Part shown: in pieces, positions 57,636 to 64,000 of the stretch
Position numbering within the stretch: the stretch's first letter is position 1
Layout: every line of letters begins with the position of its first letter
Assembly: GCA_002943765.1 (NCBI GenBank)
Contig: PQWQ01000001.1
Location: 4,995,501-5,059,500 of the forward strand
Direction of reading: 5' to 3'
Length of the DNA stretch: 64,000 nucleotides
Source: Psoroptes ovis
Taxonomy: Eukaryota > Arthropoda > Arachnida > Sarcoptiformes > Psoroptidae
Notes under the pieces: model-generated
The model's input: the letters and a program-made list of their open reading frames with translations, nothing else
What the model was told of the DNA's origin: nothing
The model's database searches: none
Program-made: the position numbers and the translations under genes

Positions 57636-60600
57636 ATGACCATCCAAGACGACGCAACTAAAGCTAAAAATGAACCAAGTAAGTCAAATATAACTAATCA
57701 ACAAGTTCAACAGGAAACAATCACAATGACAACCGAAGCTGAACCAAAAACGATGCCTGAAAAATTTATTCTAAAAGAAATTGAAAAAATTAAACCATTT
57801 TCGGGGAAATTTTTAGATTTTCGGAAATTTTTCGAAAGTCTAACATCACTTTTAGACCTTAGCTGTTTACCCCCGCAACGAAAAATCGATATAATTGCTG
57901 AAAAATTAGATGGACCAAGTCGACAACTTATAAATAGTATGGGCGATGAAGACGACTACGATAAGGTCAAAACTATATTGCGTGAAAAATTTTATGATCC
58001 GTATGAAGTCGTTTTACATATAGCTCAACAGTTAAGAAGTCTTCCAAAGTTGACAAATAATTTCGATATAATGGGTATGGAACGAATATTGGAAGACATA
58101 AAGAAAACTGAAAAATTAATGACGAAGGTCAATATTAATCCCGCTTACACGTATCAATTCAAAAGAATCATCTATCAAAAATTGACATATGAAATCGTTA
58201 GTAAATTGGGTTGTGTTAGTGAAACTGATCTAAGTTCCATTGTCGAAGTATTGGAAAAAGAACATAAATTGGCTAGAAGCAGAAGAGAAGATCATAATCT
58301 TTTTGATGATTTCCTGAGTTGTGGTCCAATTGTTAAAACAAGTCCACAGAGACAAAATACACGGTCAACCTATTGTTACTTTTGTAGTAGTCCAACGCAT
58401 ACATCTGTTGATTGCCGCGCTAGAATACCGTTGAAGACCAAAAGAAATATAATTTGGGAAAAAAATTTGTGCATCAGATGTTTAGAAAAAGGACATCGTA
58501 TGAGTAACTGTGGTTCAGAACGAGTATGTAGGATTTGTAGAGGTGGCCATCATGAAATTCTGTGCCAAACACCTCAGCAAGACAATCCAAGATGGACAAA
58601 TCAATCTAATGTTAACAAAGGAAATTATCGATCGATTACGTCTCCACAAAGAAAGATGATTGAATACCCACAACGCCAATCAAATACACCAAGAACAAAA
58701 GTTAAAGAAAGTTATGTGTGCGAAACCATGAATACAACAAGTAATGATATGAGGTCGCAAGTTCAACAAAATTCCGATACAAATGAAAGAAAAGAAATGA
58801 AAAATACAAAACCCGATGATTATGAAGTCCAGACAATGGAAGATGAGTTAATTGGTCTATCAAATTTAGAATCAAATATGCTCCACATGATGATGGCAAA
58901 GACGGAAACAACAGATATGGCTAAAAGAAAAGATTTGGAAGAACCAGTGGTAGTGAAAGCCCAAGTAAATGGTTTTGAACAAGAACTCATGATTGATAGC
59001 GGAGCAAACATCAGCTTCATAACACCAATGTATGTCAAAAAACTGTTGCTAAAAGAAAAACCATCAAACGAAAATATAATCACTCTGGGATCAAATGTTC
59101 ATATAAAAGGCATATGTACGACAACAGTAAAAATTGAAAATATTGAACATGAAGTTAAATTTTATGTGGTGCCGCATGAAAAAGATATAATCGCTTTAGG
59201 CAGGGATGCAATGCGAAGTTTTGGAATAAGTATTATTCCAGAAGATGAAAACAAATGGAAAGTAAAAATTAATATTGGTCAAGGTAAAGAAAAGGACGTT
59301 GAAGACCACGATATAGGAAAATTATTGAAAAAGTACAAAGATGTTTTTGCTAAAAATAAAGAAGATATTGGATGTATAAAAAACGAAATGGCACAAATTC
59401 ATCTATCAAATGAAATACCGATCACATGCCGTTCTTACCCCTGTACAGCGATGGACCAGGAAATAATCGATAAAGAAATTGACCGGTTATTGAAAATGGA
59501 TGTTATTGAACCATCAAACTCACCATTCTGTTTTCCAATAGTACTGGTTGATAAGAAAGACGAAGGAAAAAAAACAAGATTATGTGTTGATTATCGAAAA
59601 TTGAATGACGTAACAATTGTAGAACATTATCCCATGCCGAAAATATCAGATATTGATGAACGCTTAATAAATTCGACGTATTTTACAACTTTAGATATTA
59701 GCCAAGGATACTATCATGTGATGATAGATCCCGATGATCGTGGTAAAACAGGATTTGTGACAAAATACGACCAGTATCAATGGAAAAGACTCCCATTTGG
59801 ATTAAAAAACGCTCCGATGATTTTCCAAAGAATCATATGGTCATTAATAAAAAGAAATAATCTACACATGTACTGTCACAACTATATTGATGACATTATT
59901 ATTTTCTCAAGAACAAAGAAGGAACATCTTACGCATTTGGATAATGTAATGAACGTTTTGTTGAAAGAAAATATAAAATTAAAATTGTCGAAATGTATCT
60001 TTGGTATGAAATCTATTATATTTTTGGGACATAAGATCTCTGAACATGGAATTGCTCCATGCAGATCAAATATTGAAGCAATAGTAAAAGCAGAACCACC
60101 TAAGAATTTGAAAGATTTGAGGGGATTTCTTGGCAAAATTAATTATTACCATAAATTCATTCCAAATAGAGCGGAAAAGACGTATTATCTAACGGAATTA
60201 TTGAAGAAAAATCAGAAATGGGAATGGACCGAAAATCAACAAAAAGAATTTGAAAATTTGAAAAACTTGCTTATCAAAGAACCTATTTTAAAATTGTTCA
60301 ATCCTAAATTTGAAATTAAAATTTACACAGATGCAAGTTTAAAAGGTATTGGTGCGGTATTGAAACAAATTCATCCCAATGAACAAGAATATCCTGTCGC
60401 TTACTTTTCAAAAAAATTGTTGCCATATCAACAAAGATATTCAGCATCTGAATTAGAATGCTTAGCAATTCTTGAAGCGGTAGAGTATTGGCATTATTGG
60501 TTAATTGGACAAAAATTCACTATTGTTACTGATCACAAACCGTTGGAAAGCCTTAAAAAAATAAAAAAGCCGAAAACAAGGTTGTTCAATTGGGCTTTGC

Positions 60601-63434
60601 GGCTAAGCTCGTATCAATTTACTATTGTGTACAGAAAGGGCGCTGATAATCAAGAAGCCGATTACCTCTCACGCCATCCGATCCATGATTTAGAAGAGAT
60701 GGCCAAAGATCCGATGATCATGTTTACAAATCTTTGGGAAGATACTGATAAAATTATTGCAATTCAAAAAAATTATAATCCGAAACAGTTGAATAAATGC
60801 TATGAAAAAAATGGAATTATTTATCGAAAGAAAAAGAATTTTGAACAAATCTTCATCCCAAAGGCGGAAGCGGAAAACGAACTCAGAAGAATTCACCACG
60901 AATTTGGCCATATAGGTTCAGTCCATTTATACGAGCATTATTCCAGACGATATTACACCCCAGATATTATGAAAATCATTAAAAAAGTGGTGCAAAATTG
61001 TGAGGTGTGTAACATCACCAAGAAAAACTCTTATCGTTTTGGATTTATGGGCCAAATAGGACCAGCGAAATTACCATTCGAAATCGTCCATATCGACACC
61101 ATAGGAGGATTCCAGAGTTTTGGATCAAATAAACGATTTTTACATCTGGCAATCGATGCTTTTACAAGATTTATATGGATTATTTGTTCAAGGACGCAGA
61201 CGGCAAAGGATATGATAAATTTGGTCAAAAAAATTCAAAGCGTAACAAATCCAAAATTGATTATTGCTGACCAATATCCCGCGATAAAAGGAACCGAATT
61301 CAAAACGTACTTGAATAAGAACAACATAAGTATTATGTTTATCCCGAGGGATCATCCTTCCAGTAATGGGATAGTCGAACGTGTAAACCAAACAATTTGC
61401 GATCGAATCCGTCATAAAATATACGAAACATCTAAAGAAAAAAGGACGTTATCCTGGGCAACGCATGCTGCAAAAGCAGCTGAAGAATACAATAAAACCA
61501 TTCATAGTGTCACAAAGTATTCCCCATTATTTCTGTTGACAGGGTATGATGCTGAAAAAATATTAGGACCGGAGGAAGTAGTAGAAGCACGAAAAATTGC
61601 TTTTCAAAATTCAAATTTAATGCATGAAAAAAATAAGAAAAAATATGATGAAACAAGAAAAGAATTACCATTGGAAATAATCGACGAAGTGTATGTCTCC
61701 AAAGGAAACGCTTTGAACCGGAAAAAATTGGACGCAAGATTTGAAGGCCCGTTTCCAGTGGTCGATAAAGAAGGGAATACAATGCTGAAAATCCAGAAGA
61801 AGGGAAAATTAGAAAAAGGTCACATTTCCCAAGTCAAGCCAAAATTTCATCCGTTTAATATGGTGCTATTGACTTCACTAATGCTGATACACCTAGCTAA
61901 TGGGAAATATGAACCCTCCGTCGCAGATCCTATTGTTTGGGAAAAAACCGATCATACTATCACAAAAGAATTAGTTAATACCTATTATTATATTCGTTTA
62001 GTAAATCCATGTAGTATCCTTAAAAGAACGGATAGACGTTTTGAATGTAACGCAAGATATGATTTCTGGATAATGGAAACAATAAATAAAAATTGCGATA
62101 AGATTAATATAACATATGATGACTTTATGGAAGAAAACCGGCGAAGAAAAAGATTTGTTGGAAGTATTTTAAAAGGTACGAAATTCTTATTCGAAAATTA
62201 CGATAAGGTATTACATATTGGACAAACGATAGTTGGATTTGTAACTAATTGGTTTGAACGAAAGAAAATAAAGTCATTGAAAGAAACACAAAGAAAACAG
62301 CAAGAACAAATCAAGGTTTTAATGAACTCTCAAAAAGAAATATTGAAAGAAATGGTGGACAAGTTGGATAAGATGGGCGAAATACAAATGAACAACAGAA
62401 AAACCATGGAAGATTTAATAGATGGTCTACATTATGACCTTATGGTGGGATCACAAATGGTGACTATCAGTCAAAATCTGAAAAAATTCTTTAATGAATT
62501 GGCTCGTGGTATAATCCCAATAGAATTTGAATTATTGTTTCCCGGAATCGTTACCTCCGAAGATAAATATGAACAATGGGAATTCGTTGGATGTGATTTG
62601 TCATCACATTCCGATTTAATTTTGGAATTTATACAACCTCAACCGTATGACGAATTAATTGTATATGAAAGCCATCCCTTTACTTTATATAAACAACAAG
62701 AAGATAAATTTTGTATGTACGAATACAGTGGCCCACGATACATGCTGTATAATCTAGAAAAAGATTGCGTAAAAAGACTCCATTTACATCCTCATCATAA
62801 GAAACGTTCAGAAAGTTTTATTATAAATAAACCAACAAGCTGTCAAGAGGATGATGAAATCGAAAAATTATGGGTAAAGAAATTTTGTGAAACAAAATCA
62901 AAATTCAATCAAGAAGAACTACAAATTCATTATAACAATAAATTTATTTTTGTATATTGTTACAAACAATTGATAACGATCGAAAACATAACAAGTGAAT
63001 GCGAAAACAAAATTTATAAAATCCCACAGAAGAAGGAGTTTATCGCTGGAAGTTTCCATCACAGACCATCAGTACGCAAAACGCTGGGAAATCATTCATT
63101 CCATTTGTATGAAAACGAATTGATTGGGAAAAACTTATACAGTGGAATTTATAATTATTCGATCCAAACGAAAAACATAGATCAATTACTAGCGGAAATG
63201 AATAATCTTGATGAACCTGAAGAAGATCGTTTTAATAAATGGTTGATGCTTATTCCAACAGGAGTCTGTTTATTGATTATTATCGCTGGTGTACTCATCG
63301 TAATATTGAGAAGGATAAAATTGACAAAGAAGAAGAGAAAAATATTAGAACGATCGCAAGAATTCATCGAGTTGGAAAATCAAGCTAGATCACAAGGATC
63401 AAATAGCCCAGAAGTAGATGATACCGCTGTGTAA
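57636..63434 (+). CDS. Gag-Pro-Pol-Env polyprotein in one frame, 1932 aa
   Basis: Residue numbers count from ATG 57636. Gag occupies about 1-330 with Cys/His zinc-knuckle clusters (CYFC at 247, CIRCLEKGH at 279, CRICRGGHHEILC). Aspartic protease has DSGA at 454. RT has YIDD at 750-753 with LCVDYRKLN and FGLKNAPMIFQR upstream. RNase H has YTDAS with Asp899 and TDHKPLE. Integrase has a HHEFGH/CEVC zinc site and the DDE triad Asp1154, Asp1212, Glu1248 (D-57-D-35-E). The Env-like part begins near Met1409 with a hydrophobic signal-like stretch. It has a furin-type RRRKR site at 1502-1506 followed by a hydrophobic segment, a coiled coil (about 1540-1590), and a transmembrane helix at about 1869-1893 with a cytosolic tail. 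This layout matches baculovirus F-type/errantivirus fusogens. Frame intact throughout. Confidence 0.93.
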   Translation: MTIQDDATKAKNEPSKSNITNQQVQQETITMTTEAEPKTMPEKFILKEIEKIKPFSGKFLDFRKFFESLTSLLDLSCLPPQRKIDIIAEKLDGPSRQLINSMGDEDDYDKVKTILREKFYDPYEVVLHIAQQLRSLPKLTNNFDIMGMERILEDIKKTEKLMTKVNINPAYTYQFKRIIYQKLTYEIVSKLGCVSETDLSSIVEVLEKEHKLARSRREDHNLFDDFLSCGPIVKTSPQRQNTRSTYCYFCSSPTHTSVDCRARIPLKTKRNIIWEKNLCIRCLEKGHRMSNCGSERVCRICRGGHHEILCQTPQQDNPRWTNQSNVNKGNYRSITSPQRKMIEYPQRQSNTPRTKVKESYVCETMNTTSNDMRSQVQQNSDTNERKEMKNTKPDDYEVQTMEDELIGLSNLESNMLHMMMAKTETTDMAKRKDLEEPVVVKAQVNGFEQELMIDSGANISFITPMYVKKLLLKEKPSNENIITLGSNVHIKGICTTTVKIENIEHEVKFYVVPHEKDIIALGRDAMRSFGISIIPEDENKWKVKINIGQGKEKDVEDHDIGKLLKKYKDVFAKNKEDIGCIKNEMAQIHLSNEIPITCRSYPCTAMDQEIIDKEIDRLLKMDVIEPSNSPFCFPIVLVDKKDEGKKTRLCVDYRKLNDVTIVEHYPMPKISDIDERLINSTYFTTLDISQGYYHVMIDPDDRGKTGFVTKYDQYQWKRLPFGLKNAPMIFQRIIWSLIKRNNLHMYCHNYIDDIIIFSRTKKEHLTHLDNVMNVLLKENIKLKLSKCIFGMKSIIFLGHKISEHGIAPCRSNIEAIVKAEPPKNLKDLRGFLGKINYYHKFIPNRAEKTYYLTELLKKNQKWEWTENQQKEFENLKNLLIKEPILKLFNPKFEIKIYTDASLKGIGAVLKQIHPNEQEYPVAYFSKKLLPYQQRYSASELECLAILEAVEYWHYWLIGQKFTIVTDHKPLESLKKIKKPKTRLFNWALRLSSYQFTIVYRKGADNQEADYLSRHPIHDLEEMAKDPMIMFTNLWEDTDKIIAIQKNYNPKQLNKCYEKNGIIYRKKKNFEQIFIPKAEAENELRRIHHEFGHIGSVHLYEHYSRRYYTPDIMKIIKKVVQNCEVCNITKKNSYRFGFMGQIGPAKLPFEIVHIDTIGGFQSFGSNKRFLHLAIDAFTRFIWIICSRTQTAKDMINLVKKIQSVTNPKLIIADQYPAIKGTEFKTYLNKNNISIMFIPRDHPSSNGIVERVNQTICDRIRHKIYETSKEKRTLSWATHAAKAAEEYNKTIHSVTKYSPLFLLTGYDAEKILGPEEVVEARKIAFQNSNLMHEKNKKKYDETRKELPLEIIDEVYVSKGNALNRKKLDARFEGPFPVVDKEGNTMLKIQKKGKLEKGHISQVKPKFHPFNMVLLTSLMLIHLANGKYEPSVADPIVWEKTDHTITKELVNTYYYIRLVNPCSILKRTDRRFECNARYDFWIMETINKNCDKINITYDDFMEENRRRKRFVGSILKGTKFLFENYDKVLHIGQTIVGFVTNWFERKKIKSLKETQRKQQEQIKVLMNSQKEILKEMVDKLDKMGEIQMNNRKTMEDLIDGLHYDLMVGSQMVTISQNLKKFFNELARGIIPIEFELLFPGIVTSEDKYEQWEFVGCDLSSHSDLILEFIQPQPYDELIVYESHPFTLYKQQEDKFCMYEYSGPRYMLYNLEKDCVKRLHLHPHHKKRSESFIINKPTSCQEDDEIEKLWVKKFCETKSKFNQEELQIHYNNKFIFVYCYKQLITIENITSECENKIYKIPQKKEFIAGSFHHRPSVRKTLGNHSFHLYENELIGKNLYSGIYNYSIQTKNIDQLLAEMNNLDEPEEDRFNKWLMLIPTGVCLLIIIAGVLIVILRRIKLTKKKRKILERSQEFIELENQARSQGSNSPEVDDTAV

Positions 63435-63500
63435 ACGAAATTGATGTCAATCCAAAATAAAGTTGCGCTTTTTCACCCCCCCCCCGTATTGTTTTTTTTT

Positions 63501-63510
63501 AGAGGGGAGA
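63501..63510 (+). other. Polypurine tract
   Basis: AGAGGGGAGA sits directly before the 3' LTR, preceded by a T run. This is the expected plus-strand primer position. A C10 run lies a few bases upstream (63476-63485). Confidence 0.85.
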
Positions 63511-63935
63511 TGTAATAGAAATGGTAGTTATTGATCTAAAGAGATGTTATTTAACATCATTAATTTTTAAATCGTTAGCTTAATGATGATAATGTTTAGC
63601 TGATTACCATATTTGGCAAAAATTCCAATCTAATCACATTGGCTAAACATGCACATCATTATGATTTAAAGTATTCAAAACATCCTCGATTTAATTACCT
63701 TTCTATCACATTCCTTTCTCATAATGTATATATTTTCCGTCATTTTAGTCAAATTTTGTCAATTATTATTCAGTCAGTCGTTATTTTCATCAAATGTTGT
63801 CATTATCATTTTTTATCAATAAATAAAACTTTTACGAAAAAAAAAAAAAACTTGTTGTTGTGTCAAAAATTTATTTCGTGAAAAAAGAAAGTTAAATTCA
63901 ACCAAAATTGCGCTCACCACCACGTATATCTTATA
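63511..63935 (+). repeat. 3' LTR
   Basis: Reads the same as the 5' LTR over its full 425 bp, including the A14 run. It is followed by TATG, matching the bases before the 5' LTR. Confidence 0.93.
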
Positions 63936-63939
63936 TATG

Positions 63940-64000
63940 TATAATCATTTTTCCATTAATAATTTTGTCATTTATAAATAATTTGATTACAATTTTAGTG
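63940..64000. other. Right flank
   Basis: AT-rich. Nothing recognisable before the window ends. Confidence 0.6.

Larger units (their letters stand above)
56841..63935 (+). mobile_element. Complete Ty3/gypsy-type LTR retroelement with Env-like domain (errantivirus-like)
   Basis: The 7.1-kb element has two 425-bp LTRs that I read as identical, target duplication TATG on both sides (56837-56840, 63936-63939), a small 5' ORF, one 1932-codon gag-pro-pol-env frame, and a purine tract before the 3' LTR. Identical LTRs and intact frames indicate a very recent insertion. The pol order protease, RT, RNase H, integrase is Ty3/gypsy. The Env-like part follows integrase with no stop codon between them. 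Confidence 0.95.

Overview
Eukaryotic, strongly AT-rich DNA with short (60-90 nt) introns, many poly-N/Q/S-coding trinucleotide tracts and long simple-repeat intergenic stretches. Four tandem papain-family cysteine protease genes of the group 1 mite-allergen type (Der p 1 / Der f 1 / Eur m 1 family) point to a pyroglyphid house dust mite, most likely Dermatophagoides or a close relative. The species is inferred from gene content only.

Layout. (1) About 0.4-11.3 kb: four minus-strand group 1 cysteine protease paralogs with identical exon lengths. The copy nearest the left end carries an in-frame TGA, and the interval between copies 2 and 3 holds a TTAA-flanked MITE and a fossil transposon gene. 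(2) 12.1-14.5 kb: an unrecognised secreted protein (minus) and a divergent casein kinase 1 (plus). (3) 17.6-25.6 kb: a poly-Asn/Gln/Ser protein of unknown function, a two-finger GATA transcription factor, and an SLC25A51-type mitochondrial NAD+ carrier. (4) 25.6-37 kb: a gene-poor stretch holding ten copies of an 73-95 bp palindromic mariner-like mini-element. (5) 37-45 kb: a zona pellucida (ZP) domain transmembrane protein with a 5 kb intron. (6) 46.4-51.6 kb: SCAP, the sterol-sensing escort of SREBP, in eight exons. (7) 51.9-52.8 kb: an HP1-like chromodomain/chromoshadow protein. (8) 52.8-64 kb: a transposon-rich block with Merlin (ISXO2/IS1595-like) transposase pieces whose arrangement fits a local inversion, a 55-bp-period satellite, and a complete young LTR retrotransposon with identical 425-bp LTRs. 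That element's gag, protease, RT, RNase H, integrase and an Env-like fusogen are encoded in one continuous reading frame.

The genes do not form one pathway. SCAP (sterol sensing) and the NAD+ carrier are housekeeping genes, while the GATA and HP1-like proteins act on chromatin or transcription. The accessory interest lies in the protease array, which shows birth and decay of allergen-family genes, and in the mobile DNA. Exon boundaries were set by reading GT/AG sites and checking that frames join. They have not been tested against transcripts.
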